Assembly (NCBI RefSeq): GCF_000196495.1
Contig: NC_011312.1
Span: forward strand, 1,860,001-1,924,000
Source: Aliivibrio salmonicida LFI1238
GTDB taxonomy: Bacteria > Pseudomonadota > Gammaproteobacteria > Enterobacterales > Vibrionaceae
Direction of reading: 5' to 3'
Length of the DNA: 64,000 bases
Notes under the pieces: model-generated
The model's database searches: none
What the model was told of the DNA's origin: nothing
Seen by the model: only the letters and a program-made list of their open reading frames with translations
Shown here: positions 17,488 through 27,361 of the stretch, in pieces
Layout: every line of letters starts with the position of its first letter
Position numbering within the stretch: position 1 is the stretch's first letter
Program-made: the position numbers and the translations under genes

Positions 17488-18051
17488 TCAAAATGAAAAA
17501 GATGCTGCAATTCCGACATGATCTTGGTTAATAACAGGGGTAATCATGACCTTATTTGAATCTATATACGCATCTGTCACTAAATATTGAATGGTTGTTG
17601 CTAAAACTGCACCCGCAATCACATCACGCCAATAATGGTGATCATTCTCAACTCGCGAATAACCAACTAATCCTGCACTAATATAAGCAGGTAAACCATA
17701 CTTCCAGCCATAACGAAATTGTAAATAAGATGCCCCCTGAAAAGCCGATGATGAATGACCTGATGGAAAACTTAAATCATCTTCTCCATTCGGCCTTTCT
17801 TCTCTTACTGTATACTTAAGAGCTTGAGTGGCAGCGAGTGTATATGCCGCTCCTTTTGCAAACATCCAAAACCCATCGTAATCTTCTTTAAATAAGGCAA
17901 CCGAACCAGCAATAACAGGAATACCTACCGCACCTATGTTTGCGGCTATATCGCCAGGCTGATCTTCTGAAGCTTCTGCGTCATGACTGAAAAGAATAAT
18001 ACTTGAAAAAATAGCACCGCTAATAAGCCCTACTTTAACGAACGATTTCAT
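17488..18051 (-). CDS. PAP2-family membrane-associated phosphatase
   Basis: This 187-aa protein has a signal-like N-terminus (FVKVGLISGAIFSSIILF) and the three PAP2 motifs: KYTVREERP, PSGHSS and SRVENDHHYWRDVIAG. Such enzymes remove phosphate from lipids, for example undecaprenyl pyrophosphate or phosphatidate. The precise substrate cannot be read from sequence. It is transcribed alone or with yegD (63 nt gap). Confidence 0.85.
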   Translation of the reverse strand: MKSFVKVGLISGAIFSSIILFSHDAEASEDQPGDIAANIGAVGIPVIAGSVALFKEDYDGFWMFAKGAAYTLAATQALKYTVREERPNGEDDLSFPSGHSSSAFQGASYLQFRYGWKYGLPAYISAGLVGYSRVENDHHYWRDVIAGAVLATTIQYLVTDAYIDSNKVMITPVINQDHVGIAASFSF

Positions 18052-18264
18052 TTGTGACCTTTAATACAAAATGTTGGAAGTACGTAATTATACCCGACGA
18101 TATCTAAACCCTTCGTCACCTTTCTAGGTGTTTTAGCTCAAAAATAGGTTTATTCTTTTATTTCTATCCTTTTTTTACTATCTTGACTGGATAGACCATT
18201 AAAGGATTAGAGATTAGGTATACTAGCGTGGTTATTTCATTAGCTAGGTTTTATCAAATATATT

Positions 18265-18972
18265 ATGCAGTTAAATCAATATTTTTCGGAAACAGATAAT
18301 TCATTTGAATTTACACGCCAACAAGCAAGTGATTTTGCGAAAAAAGTGGCAGGTGATTTCAACCCTATTCATGACGTAATCTCAAAGCGTTTCTGTGTTC
18401 CTGGTGATTTACTGTTTGCTGTTTTGCTTTCAAAAACAGGCATCAGTAATAAAATGCATTTTAATTTTGCTGGTATGGTATCGGACAGTACGTCACTTCA
18501 TATCAATCATGCAGAACAAGGTGAATACTCTTTATCTGATCAAAACAATAAAGAATATTTACACGTTAGCCGCAGTGGTGATAAAAACATCGATCCTGAA
18601 TTCATTGAAAACGTTGTAAAACAATATGTTCAATTCTCAGGCATGAACTTCCCACATATAATGGTCCCTCTAATGGAAGACAAGCAGTTAATGATCAACT
18701 GCCAACGTCCATTAGTGATTTATGAAAGTATGGACATCGAGTTTACTCGCCTTGATCTTGTTAAACCTAGCGTTGAATTTACGGGTGCAACAATGGATAT
18801 AGAAGGAAAACGAGGACTAGTAAAGCTTAACTTTAAGTTTACTGAAGATGGTGAAGATGTGGGTCATGGTACTAAACGCATGATTGCTACCGGTTTAAAA
18901 ACATACGATCAAGAAGCTATTAATGATCTCGTTGAACGCTTTACTGCTTTAAAAACGGCATATAACAACTAA
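18265..18972 (+). CDS. DUF3581 family protein
   Basis: The 235-aa protein resembles a conserved gammaproteobacterial family of unknown function (DUF3581). The early segment QASDFAKKVAGDFNPIHD recalls the hot-dog fold of MaoC-like dehydratases, where a DFNPIH motif carries the active Asp and His; that link is an inference. No membrane segment. The gene stands alone, with a terminator at 19001. Confidence 0.75.
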   Translation: MQLNQYFSETDNSFEFTRQQASDFAKKVAGDFNPIHDVISKRFCVPGDLLFAVLLSKTGISNKMHFNFAGMVSDSTSLHINHAEQGEYSLSDQNNKEYLHVSRSGDKNIDPEFIENVVKQYVQFSGMNFPHIMVPLMEDKQLMINCQRPLVIYESMDIEFTRLDLVKPSVEFTGATMDIEGKRGLVKLNFKFTEDGEDVGHGTKRMIATGLKTYDQEAINDLVERFTALKTAYNN

Positions 18973-19000
18973 AGTTTATAAGTCCCTCAAACATCCTATA

Positions 19001-19028
19001 AAAAGAGCGCTTTTGTGCTCTTTTTATT
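19001..19028 (+). terminator. Terminator after the DUF3581 gene
   Basis: AAAAGAGC and GCTCTTTT pair around an 8-nt loop, followed by T. It lies 29 bp after the stop. Confidence 0.85.
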
Positions 19029-19150
19029 TGCCATAAGGCAAAGTAAATCACAAAACGTCCTATTGTTTTACGACCAATATCATACCATACTTATTCATAA
19101 CTATAATGAATGTGAAGGCCATGACTTTCACGACACTTTAAAAGTTGGCG

Positions 19151-19375
19151 ATGATGAAAACAGTAATAAAACCTGAAGAGCAGGTGCAATTTGAACGACC
19201 CGAATTAGATTCTCGGTCAGAAAAATCAACCTCCTTCTCAATAAACAGTCACTATACCTGTTGTGAGTGTTATGCAGCTTGGTTCGGACAACCTATTTGT
19301 ATCGCATGTGGCAAAGAAAAATTTGTCATCACAACCGATCTCTATTCTGAACAACGTAAATTTGATATTTGCTAA
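19151..19375 (+). CDS. Small cysteine-rich hypothetical protein
   Basis: The protein is about 74 aa from ATG 19151 (a TTG two codons earlier is also in frame). It has a CCEC and a CIAC motif, spaced by 13 residues, forming a likely rubredoxin-like or zinc-ribbon site (YTCCECYAAWFGQPICIACG). Function is not recognised. It is followed by a bidirectional terminator shared with gyrA. The ribosome site is weak. Confidence 0.6.
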   Translation: MMKTVIKPEEQVQFERPELDSRSEKSTSFSINSHYTCCECYAAWFGQPICIACGKEKFVITTDLYSEQRKFDIC

Positions 19376-19404
19376 AACTACTTCAAATTTGTCAAATTAC
19401 AGAG

Positions 19405-19439
19405 ACAAAAAAGCCCGCTTAAAAATAAGCGGGCTTTTT
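19405..19439. terminator. Bidirectional terminator between the small zinc-type gene and gyrA
   Basis: AAAAAGCCCGCTTA and TAAGCGGGCTTTTT form a long stem with A/T tails, so it works on both strands. It serves the convergent genes ending at 19375 and 19456. Confidence 0.92.
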
Positions 19440-19455
19440 AATACGTTAAGAAAAA

Positions 19456-22095
19456 TTATTCTTCTGTCGTATCTTCATCTGATTCAGCGTCAGGAGTTTC
19501 AGTTGCTTCAGTAATTACTGTCGCCTCTTCTTCACCTTCTACTACATCACCTTCAAGAATTTCAAGCTCTTCTGGTTCATCAATGCGTTGTAAACCAACT
19601 ACATTTTCATCTTCAGCAGTACGGATCAGTGTAACACCTTGGGTATTACGACCCACTTGGCTTACTTCCGATACGCGTGTACGAACTAACGTACCTGCAT
19701 CCGTGATCATCATGAACTCATCACCATCTTCAGCTTGAACTGCACCGACAACACTGCCGTTACGATCTGAAACCTTGATAGAAACAACACCTTGTGTTGC
19801 ACGGCTCTTCGTAGGGTATTCAGAAATTTTAGTACGTTTACCGTACCCATTTTCTGTCACCGTTAGAATGTCACCTTCATTAGAAGGAACAATCAATGAA
19901 ACAACCTGATCTTCACCAGTCAGTTTCATACCACGAACACCTGAAGCAGTACGGCCCATTCCACGAACATGTTCTTCGCTGAAACGAACGACTTTACCGG
20001 CTTTAGAGAACAGCATGATTTCATTTGAACCCGTCGTAATATCGACGCCGATTAATGAATCATCTTCACGTAGATTAACTGCAATTAAGCCGTTTGCACG
20101 AACTTTAGCAAATTGATCTAAAGATGTTTTCTTAACCGTACCATCACCTGTTGCCATGAAGATGAACTTATCTTCAGAATATTCAGATACTGGTAGAATC
20201 GCTGTAATACGCTCACCTTCTTCTAGAGGAAGAATGTTCACGATAGGCTTACCACGAGCGGTGCGGCTTGCTTGAGGAAGTTGGAATACTTTCAAGCTGT
20301 ATGCTTTACCACGTGTAGAGAAGCAAAGGATATTATCATGAGTGTTAGCAACAAGTAGACGCTCGATATAATCGGTGTCCTTCATCTTAGTTGCACTCTT
20401 ACCTTTACCACCACGACGTTGCGCTTCGTAATCACCTAGAATTTGGTACTTAACATAACCTTCACGAGAAAGTGTTACTACAACATCTTCTTGTGTGATT
20501 AAGTCTTCTATATCGATATCGTGAATAGCAGCACCAATTTCAGTGCGACGCTCATCACCATAAGTATCACGAACCGTAATTAATTCATCACGAATGATTT
20601 CCATTAGACGTTCAGTGCTTGCAAGGATATGCATTAGCTCTGCGATTTCATCTAATAGTGCTTTGTATTCATCTAGAATTTTTTCATGTTCTAAACCAGT
20701 TAAACGGTGTAGACGTAATTCTAGAATTGCTTGAGCTTGTTGTTCCGTTAAGAAGTATTGACCTTCACGAATACCAAACTCTGGCTCTAACCAATCAGGA
20801 CGAGCAGCATCTGTACCAGCACGCTCTAGCATGTCGGCAACATTACCAAGATCCCAACCGCGAGCGACTAGGCCTTGCTTTGCTTCTGCTGGTGATGGCG
20901 CATTTTTGATTAGATCAATGATCTCATCAATGTTTGCTAATGCCAGCGCCAAACCTTCAAGGATATGAGCACGATCACGCGCTTTGCGTAATTCAAAAAT
21001 TGTACGGCGAGTTACCACTTCACGACGGTGATCAACAAAACACTTCAACATTTCTTTTAAGTTGAACAGTTTTGGTTGGCCATTATCAAGTGCCACCATG
21101 TTTACGCCGAATGTAGTTTGAAGCTGAGTTAATGAGAATAAGTTATTAAGAACCACCTCACCCACTGCATCACGCTTACATTCGATAACAATACGCATAC
21201 CATCTTTATCAGATTCGTCACGCAGTGCTGAAATACCTTCGACTTTCTTATCTTTAACAAGCTCAGCGATCTTTTCGATCACACGTGCTTTGTTAACTTG
21301 ATAAGGGATCTCAGTAACAATAATGGTTTCTTTACCATTTTTGTCCGCTTCGATATTTGCTTTAGAACGCATGTAAACTTTACCGCGGCCTGTTTTATAT
21401 GCATCAACGATGCCTTTACGACCACTGATTAATGCAGCTGTCGGAAAGTCAGGACCTGGAATGTAGTTTATTAGCTCATCGATAGTAATATCTTCATTCT
21501 CGATGAATGCTAAACAACCATTAACCACTTCAGTTAAGTTATGAGGAGGTATATTAGTTGCCATACCAACTGCGATACCTGATGAACCATTAACTAATAA
21601 GTTAGGTACACGAGTAGGTAATACCGCAGGGATCTGTTCTGTACCATCATAGTTAGGAACGTAATCGACGGTTTCTTTGTCTAAATCGGCCAACAATTCG
21701 TGGGCAATTTTCGACATACGAACTTCGGTATAACGCATTGCCGCAGCAGAGTCACCATCGATAGAACCAAAGTTACCTTGGCCATCAACAAGCATATAGC
21801 GTAGTGAGAACGGCTGCGCCATACGTACTATCGTGTCGTATACAGCACTATCACCATGTGGGTGATACTTACCAATTACGTCGCCGACGACACGGGCAGA
21901 TTTTTTATATGGTTTATTCCAATCATTACCTAATACATCCATCGCGAATAAAACACGGCGGTGTACAGGTTTTAGACCATCACGCACATCTGGAAGAGCA
22001 CGACCAACGATTACTGACATCGCATAGTCTAGGTATGAACCTCGAAGCTCATCTTCAATATTTACGGGCGTGATCCCTTTAGCAAGATCGCTCAT
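19456..22095 (-). CDS. gyrA: DNA gyrase subunit A
   Basis: The start is set at ATG 22095 (MSDLAKGITPVNIEDEL); a TTG six codons upstream is less likely. The 879-aa product has the breakage-reunion domain with catalytic Tyr122 in AAMRYTE, followed by the six-bladed C-terminal DNA-wrapping domain, with the GyrA box seen as QRRGGKGKS, and ends in an acidic tail. The quinolone-determining region reads S83 and D87, the sensitive wild-type state. The gene is divergent from ubiG. Confidence 0.98.
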   Translation of the reverse strand: MSDLAKGITPVNIEDELRGSYLDYAMSVIVGRALPDVRDGLKPVHRRVLFAMDVLGNDWNKPYKKSARVVGDVIGKYHPHGDSAVYDTIVRMAQPFSLRYMLVDGQGNFGSIDGDSAAAMRYTEVRMSKIAHELLADLDKETVDYVPNYDGTEQIPAVLPTRVPNLLVNGSSGIAVGMATNIPPHNLTEVVNGCLAFIENEDITIDELINYIPGPDFPTAALISGRKGIVDAYKTGRGKVYMRSKANIEADKNGKETIIVTEIPYQVNKARVIEKIAELVKDKKVEGISALRDESDKDGMRIVIECKRDAVGEVVLNNLFSLTQLQTTFGVNMVALDNGQPKLFNLKEMLKCFVDHRREVVTRRTIFELRKARDRAHILEGLALALANIDEIIDLIKNAPSPAEAKQGLVARGWDLGNVADMLERAGTDAARPDWLEPEFGIREGQYFLTEQQAQAILELRLHRLTGLEHEKILDEYKALLDEIAELMHILASTERLMEIIRDELITVRDTYGDERRTEIGAAIHDIDIEDLITQEDVVVTLSREGYVKYQILGDYEAQRRGGKGKSATKMKDTDYIERLLVANTHDNILCFSTRGKAYSLKVFQLPQASRTARGKPIVNILPLEEGERITAILPVSEYSEDKFIFMATGDGTVKKTSLDQFAKVRANGLIAVNLREDDSLIGVDITTGSNEIMLFSKAGKVVRFSEEHVRGMGRTASGVRGMKLTGEDQVVSLIVPSNEGDILTVTENGYGKRTKISEYPTKSRATQGVVSIKVSDRNGSVVGAVQAEDGDEFMMITDAGTLVRTRVSEVSQVGRNTQGVTLIRTAEDENVVGLQRIDEPEELEILEGDVVEGEEEATVITEATETPDAESDEDTTEE

Positions 22096-22400
22096 AGAGC
22101 CAATATCCCTCAAATTAGTTCTGTCGTATCAATATCAATTACTTTATCAATTAGATCCACTATAAAGATAAAGTAATTGATACTGATAAACGTGCAAGAT
22201 TGCAAAATATAGCACATAACGCTTCTATGTCGCATCGTTTTAATTCGCAAAATCACTCTTAAGCTTAAGAATCCTACGAAATCGGGAGCAAGTCACAAAT
22301 CAATTCATCATATTCTTGAAAAGCCTCATAAAAACCGGTGAAAAAATCGCCATTTTAAAGTCTCTCTTTCTGCTTTTTTTCTGTATATAATAAGGAGAAG
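22096..22400. other. Divergent promoter region of gyrA and ubiG
   Basis: About 300 bp without a gene. It is AT-rich and should hold both promoters. An AAGGAG ribosome site lies just before ubiG. I found no clear operator, RNA gene or repeat here. Confidence 0.6.
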
Positions 22401-23126
22401 ATGAAAAAGGAATTAAGAACTATGACTCAGCAGTTAAATGTCGATCCAGCAGAAATCAAAAAATTTGAAGATATGGCCTCTCGTTGGTGGGATTTTGAAG
22501 GTGAATTTAAACCTCTACATCAAATCAATCCATTACGCCTTAATTATGTATTGACCAACGCCAATGGTCTATTTGGTAAAAAAGTATTAGATGTTGGTTG
22601 TGGCGGCGGTATTTTAGCTGAGAGCATGGCAAAACAAGGTGCAGACGTTATTGGGTTAGACATGGGGAAAGAGCCTCTAACCGTCGCTCGTCTTCATGCA
22701 TTAGAAACGGGCACTATATTAGAATATATCCAATCTACTGCAGAGCAGCACGCAGAAGAATACCCTGAAACATACGATGTAATAACCTGTATGGAAATGC
22801 TAGAGCATGTGCCAGACCCTTTGTCTGTGATTCGTGCTTGCGCTAAAATGATAAAACCAGGTGGGCATGTATTTTTCTCCACCTTAAACCGCAATATCAA
22901 ATCCTATCTGTTTGCCATTGTTGGCGCAGAACACGTTCTTAAATTGGTCCCAAAAGGCACTCATGATCACGATAAGTTCATCCGTCCTTCTGAATTATTA
23001 AAAATGCTCGATCAAACAGCATTACAAGAGCGTGGGATCACTGGTCTTCATTACAATCCATTAACAGACGCTTATTCATTAGGCACAAATGTTGATGTTA
23101 ATTACATCGTTCATACAACGCTGTAA
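22401..23126 (+). CDS. ubiG: Ubiquinone biosynthesis O-methyltransferase UbiG
   Basis: The 241-aa SAM-dependent methyltransferase performs both O-methylations in ubiquinone synthesis. Motif I is VLDVGCGGGILAESMA, and family signatures FEDMASRWWDFEGEFKPLHQINPLR (in parts) and MEMLEHVPDP are present. ATG 22401 has AAGGAG upstream; a second ATG at 22422 fits the length of relatives equally well. A terminator follows. Confidence 0.93.
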   Translation: MKKELRTMTQQLNVDPAEIKKFEDMASRWWDFEGEFKPLHQINPLRLNYVLTNANGLFGKKVLDVGCGGGILAESMAKQGADVIGLDMGKEPLTVARLHALETGTILEYIQSTAEQHAEEYPETYDVITCMEMLEHVPDPLSVIRACAKMIKPGGHVFFSTLNRNIKSYLFAIVGAEHVLKLVPKGTHDHDKFIRPSELLKMLDQTALQERGITGLHYNPLTDAYSLGTNVDVNYIVHTTL

Positions 23127-23133
23127 AATTCAG

Positions 23134-23172
23134 GCTCTTTATTTATTCTTAATGTAAATAAAGAGCTTTTTC
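23134..23172 (+). terminator. ubiG terminator
   Basis: GCTCTTTATTTA and TAAATAAAGAGC pair over 12 bp and are followed by TTTTTCTTTC. Confidence 0.9.
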
Positions 23173-23410
23173 TTTCTACGTCCCTCCTATCATTTTATCT
23201 CTTGCTCTTTTTCTCACGACATCACATTTTAGAACAACAAATCAGCAATTTTTTTCGATAAACAGAGATCCACCAAAACCACAAAAATCAAGAGAAATAT
23301 TTTTTCAGCTGCTTACTTCTCAACCATTATCAAATCCGCTATTTCTGATAGCTTGATATAGCTAATCTGACTCGGTTAGTAGTTACTTACTGTTTTTTTT
23401 TATTAAGAGG

Positions 23411-23419
23411 TTATTCACA
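23411..23419 (+). promoter_or_regulatory. DnaA-box-like site upstream of nrdA
   Basis: TTATTCACA differs by one base from the DnaA box TTATCCACA. In E. coli DnaA boxes upstream of nrdAB link its expression to replication. A single site, so tentative. Confidence 0.4.
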
Positions 23420-23487
23420 AGACTGTCTCATTTCCTGACTTGATCCTTTTGCAAATAATCACTATCTTGTATCTAACTAATGATTAC

Positions 23488-23503
23488 CCCCTATATGTAG
23501 TGT
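23488..23503. promoter_or_regulatory. NrdR-box-like site upstream of nrdA
   Basis: CCCCTATATGTAGTGT matches 13 of 16 positions of the palindromic NrdR consensus ACACTATATATAGTGT. A weak half-match (TCACTAT) lies about 29 bp upstream, near the three-turn spacing usual for paired NrdR boxes. Confidence 0.5.
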
Positions 23504-23609
23504 TTATTCTAATTTTCACTAAAATAGAGTTTGATCACAAAACAACAACGAAAATTACAAAAATTACATATTTCGTTGTTTATTCTTCATTTTAAGGAAA
23601 AGTAGACAA

Positions 23610-25886
23610 ATGACCCCACAGCTTACCGTTACTAAGCGAAATGGCACCACAGAAAAGATCAATTTAGAAAAGATCCATAAAGTGATCACCTGGGCTGCTG
23701 AAAATCTGGATAATGTTTCTGTTTCACAAGTTGAAATGAAATCCCACATCCAGTTTTATGAAGGCATGAAGACATCTGACATTCATGAAACCATCATCAA
23801 AGCAGCGGCCGACCTTATCTCTGAAGAAACGCCAGATTACCAATACCTTGCTGCTCGTTTGTCTGTTTTTCACCTTCGTAAAAAAGCGTATGGCCAATTT
23901 GAGCCACCAACGCTATTTAAGCACGTAAATAACCTGATCGAATTAGGTAAATACGATAAGCACATTACAGAAGATTACACGGAAGCAGAATTCGACTTGA
24001 TGGATCAAATGATCGATCACAGCCGTGATATGGACTTCTCTTACGCTGCTGTTAAACAACTAGAAGGGAAATACTTCGTACAAAACCGCGTAACGGGCGC
24101 GATCTACGAAAGTGCTCAATTCCTTTATATTTTAGTTGCGGCGTGCTTATTTGCTAAATACCCAAAAGATACTCGTCTGGATTACATTCAACGTTTCTAC
24201 GACGCGACCTCTAAATTTAAAATATCGTTACCAACACCGATTATGTCTGGTGTTCGTACGCCAACACGTCAATTTAGTTCATGCGTTCTAATTGAATGTG
24301 ATGATAGCCTTGATTCAATCAATGCAACGGCAGGCTCTATTGTACGTTACGTATCACAACGTGCAGGTATTGGCATCAATGCCGGTCGTATTCGTGCACT
24401 TGGCTCTGAAATTCGTGACGGTGAAGCATTCCATACTGGTTGTATCCCATTCTATAAATACTTCCAAACAGCAGTAAAATGTTGTTCTCAAGGTGGTGTT
24501 CGTGGCGGCGCTGCAACCTTGTTTTACCCTATTTGGCACCGCGAAGTAGAATCACTATTGGTTCTTAAAAATAACCGTGGCGTTGAAGAAAACCGTGTTC
24601 GTCATATGGATTACGGCGTTCAAATTAACAAGCTTATGTATACTCGCCTAATTAAAGGGGAACACATCAGCTTATTTTCACCTTCTGATGTTCCTGGTAT
24701 GTACGAGGCTTTCTTTGCTGACCAAGTAGAGTTCGAGCGCCTGTATCTTAAATACGAACAAGACACATCAATTAAGCGTGAAACAATTAAAGCGATTGAG
24801 CTGTTCTCATTACTAATGCAAGAACGTGCTTCAACAGGCCGTATCTACATTCAAAACGTCGATCACTGTAATACACACAGCCCATTCGACCCAAGTGTTG
24901 CTCCAATTCGCCAATCTAACTTATGTTTAGAAATTGCTCTACCAACTAAGCCACTAACACACGTTAATGACGAAGAAGGTGAAATTGCATTATGTACTCT
25001 GTCTGCATTTAACCTAGGTGCGATAGAGAAATTAGAAGAGCTTGAAGAATTAGCGGAATTAGCGGTACGTGCTCTTGATGCACTTCTTGATTACCAAGAC
25101 TACCCATTACCAGCAGCTTACAAATCAACAATGAACCGTCGTACGTTAGGTGTAGGAGTTATTAACTACGCTTATTACCTAGCGAAAAATGGCGTTAAGT
25201 ACTCTGATGGCAGTGCAAACGGATTAACGCATAAAACGTTTGAAGCAATTCAATTCTATCTTCTAAAAGCATCTGTAAATTTAGCGAAAGAACAAGGCGC
25301 TTGCCCTGCTTTCAATGAAACTACCTATGCTCAAGGTATCCTACCTATCGATTCTTACAAAAAAGACATCGATAATATATGTAGTGAAGAATTACATTTA
25401 GATTGGGAAGAATTACGTTCAGACATTAAAACTCACGGTTTACGCAACTCAACGTTATCGGCATTGATGCCGTCTGAAACCTCTTCACAAATCTCAAATG
25501 CAACGAATGGCATTGAACCACCACGTGGTTTTGTATCAATCAAAGCATCAAAAGATGGTATTTTAAAACAAGTTGTTCCTGATTATTTGAACTTAAAAGA
25601 TAATTATGAGCTACTTTGGAACATCGGCTCTAACGATGGCTACTTGCAATTAGTCGGTATCATGCAGAAATTTGTCGACCAAGCAATTTCAGCGAATACA
25701 AACTATGATCCAAACAGTCAGCCAAATGGCAAAGTACCAATGAAGCTATTGCTTAAAGACTTGTTAACAGCTTATAAGCTAGGTCTAAAAACATTGTACT
25801 ACCATAACACTCGTGATGGCGCGAGCGATTCACAAGGCGATTTAGCTCAAGATGATGATTGTGAAGGCGGCGGCTGTAAAATATAA
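23610..25886 (+). CDS. nrdA: Ribonucleoside-diphosphate reductase class Ia, alpha subunit
   Basis: The 758-aa protein reduces ribonucleoside diphosphates to deoxy forms. An ATP cone lies at the N-terminus (VTKRNGTTEKINLEKIHK). Active-site parts are SSCVLIECDDS, NLCLEIALP and ALCTLSAFNLG, the radical-transfer tyrosines are in LKTLYYHNTRDG, and the redox-active C-terminal pair is CEGGGCKI. All key residues of class Ia are present. nrdB follows after 168 bp with a hairpin between. Confidence 0.97.
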   Translation: MTPQLTVTKRNGTTEKINLEKIHKVITWAAENLDNVSVSQVEMKSHIQFYEGMKTSDIHETIIKAAADLISEETPDYQYLAARLSVFHLRKKAYGQFEPPTLFKHVNNLIELGKYDKHITEDYTEAEFDLMDQMIDHSRDMDFSYAAVKQLEGKYFVQNRVTGAIYESAQFLYILVAACLFAKYPKDTRLDYIQRFYDATSKFKISLPTPIMSGVRTPTRQFSSCVLIECDDSLDSINATAGSIVRYVSQRAGIGINAGRIRALGSEIRDGEAFHTGCIPFYKYFQTAVKCCSQGGVRGGAATLFYPIWHREVESLLVLKNNRGVEENRVRHMDYGVQINKLMYTRLIKGEHISLFSPSDVPGMYEAFFADQVEFERLYLKYEQDTSIKRETIKAIELFSLLMQERASTGRIYIQNVDHCNTHSPFDPSVAPIRQSNLCLEIALPTKPLTHVNDEEGEIALCTLSAFNLGAIEKLEELEELAELAVRALDALLDYQDYPLPAAYKSTMNRRTLGVGVINYAYYLAKNGVKYSDGSANGLTHKTFEAIQFYLLKASVNLAKEQGACPAFNETTYAQGILPIDSYKKDIDNICSEELHLDWEELRSDIKTHGLRNSTLSALMPSETSSQISNATNGIEPPRGFVSIKASKDGILKQVVPDYLNLKDNYELLWNIGSNDGYLQLVGIMQKFVDQAISANTNYDPNSQPNGKVPMKLLLKDLLTAYKLGLKTLYYHNTRDGASDSQGDLAQDDDCEGGGCKI

Positions 25887-25904
25887 ATAGCCCCTTCGAT
25901 ATTT

Positions 25905-25938
25905 AGCCCGCTTTCATTGCGGGCTTATTCATTTTTTA
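25905..25938 (+). terminator. Hairpin between nrdA and nrdB
   Basis: AGCCCGC and GCGGGCT pair around a 7-nt loop, followed by TATTCATTTTTT. It may be a partial terminator that lowers nrdB relative to nrdA, or an mRNA processing site. Confidence 0.7.
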
Positions 25939-26054
25939 ATCATTCATATCAACGCCTATCAATACAAACCTATGTATTGATAGGCATTGCTATTATAATA
26001 GTAAGAAACAGAAAGCCCTTGCATTCTTTTGGCTTTCATAAGATTGAGGTTTAC

Positions 26055-27188
26055 ATGGCGTACAGTACTTTTCGACAAGAAAAAAACGATCAATTAAAAG
26101 AACCAATGTTTTTGGGTAATTCTGTAAACGTTGCTCGATATGATCAACAAAAATTTCAAGTATTTGAAAAACTGATCGAAAAGCAACTTTCCTTTTTCTG
26201 GCGTCCTGAAGAAGTTGATGTTTCTGGTGATCGCATTGATTACAATAATTTACCTGAACATGAACAACATATATTCATCAGTAACCTTAAATACCAAACA
26301 CTGCTTGATTCAATTCAAGGTCGTAGCCCTAATGTTGCCCTACTTCCTTTAGTTTCTCTTCCTGAACTAGAAACATGGATCGAAACATGGTCTTTTTCTG
26401 AAACGATTCACTCACGTTCATACACACATATTGTTCGTAATATAGTGAATGACCCAGCCATTATCTTTGATGATATTGTTGAAAATGAAGAAATCCTAAA
26501 GCGCGCAAAAGACATTGCTCATTATTACGATAACCTGATTCAAGCCACTAACGATTACCACCGCTTTGGCGAAGGCACTCATACTGTCAACGGTGAAGAA
26601 ATTATCGTTTCAAAACGTGAATTAAAGAAAACGTTGTATCTTTGCTTAATGTCGGTAAATGCACTCGAAGCCATTCGTTTCTACGTAAGTTTTGCTTGTT
26701 CTTTTGCTTTTGCAGAACGCAAATTAATGGAAGGAAATGCGAAAATAATCAAACTGATTGCTCGTGATGAAGCCCTTCATCTAACCAGTACTCAGCATAT
26801 GGTAAATCTACTTCGTACTGGTCAAGATGATCCTGAATTTGTAGAAATCGCGGCAGAATGTGAACAAGACTGTTTCGACTTATTTAAAGCCGCGGCAGAG
26901 CAAGAAAAAGAATGGGCTAATTACCTATTTAAAGACGGCTCTATGATTGGTTTAAACAAGGATATTCTATGCCAATATGTAGAATATATTACAAATTTAC
27001 GTATGAAGGCTGTTGGACTATCAGGCGCTTATGATGGTGCAACTCAGAATCCTATTCCTTGGATTAACTCATGGTTAAGCTCTGATAACGTTCAGGTTGC
27101 CCCACAAGAAACAGAAATAAGTTCATACCTTGTTGGACAAATCGATAATGACGTTAGTGCCGACGATTTAGGGGATTTCGAACTCTAA
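26055..27188 (+). CDS. nrdB: Ribonucleoside-diphosphate reductase class Ia, beta subunit
   Basis: The start is placed at ATG 26055 (MAYSTFRQEKNDQLKEPMF), preceded by TGAGG, giving 377 aa; an upstream extension of 46 codons in the same frame is not family-like. The segment LDSIQGRSPNVALLPL and the tyrosyl-radical region ETWSFSETIHSRSYTHI are nearly as in E. coli, with the diiron ligands and the radical Tyr (SRSYTHI). The C-terminal peptide NDVSADDLGDFEL docks to NrdA. Confidence 0.97.
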   Translation: MAYSTFRQEKNDQLKEPMFLGNSVNVARYDQQKFQVFEKLIEKQLSFFWRPEEVDVSGDRIDYNNLPEHEQHIFISNLKYQTLLDSIQGRSPNVALLPLVSLPELETWIETWSFSETIHSRSYTHIVRNIVNDPAIIFDDIVENEEILKRAKDIAHYYDNLIQATNDYHRFGEGTHTVNGEEIIVSKRELKKTLYLCLMSVNALEAIRFYVSFACSFAFAERKLMEGNAKIIKLIARDEALHLTSTQHMVNLLRTGQDDPEFVEIAAECEQDCFDLFKAAAEQEKEWANYLFKDGSMIGLNKDILCQYVEYITNLRMKAVGLSGAYDGATQNPIPWINSWLSSDNVQVAPQETEISSYLVGQIDNDVSADDLGDFEL

Positions 27189-27212
27189 TTTGAGATCTTT
27201 CATCTGCATATT

Positions 27213-27240
27213 AGCCGAGTTAATTAACTCGGCTTATTTA
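27213..27240 (+). terminator. nrdB terminator
   Basis: AGCCGAGTTA and TAACTCGGCT form a perfect stem, followed by TATTTA. It separates nrdAB from the GGDEF gene and yfaE. Confidence 0.85.
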
Positions 27241-27361
27241 CAACAATGATAAAGCGCACAAAAATCATACTAACCCCGCCTAAAAATGAGACATCACTTC
27301 ATGTAACCCTATCCTTATGGCATAATATCTTGTAATTACACAAGGACTATAGATTGAAATT

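Larger units (their letters stand above)
23173..23609 (+). promoter_or_regulatory. nrdAB upstream region
   Basis: A 437-bp stretch without a gene holds the ribonucleotide reductase promoter. I see a DnaA-like box (23411-23419) and an NrdR-like box (23488-23503). The rest is AT-rich with no open frame or RNA gene that I recognise. Confidence 0.6.

Noticed and set aside
20619..20909. Plus-strand frame of 96 codons
   Set aside because: Antisense shadow of gyrA.
25917..26054. N-terminal extension of nrdB by 46 codons
   Set aside because: It is translated from a hairpin and intergenic sequence, is not found in NrdB proteins, and a good ribosome site lies before ATG 26055.
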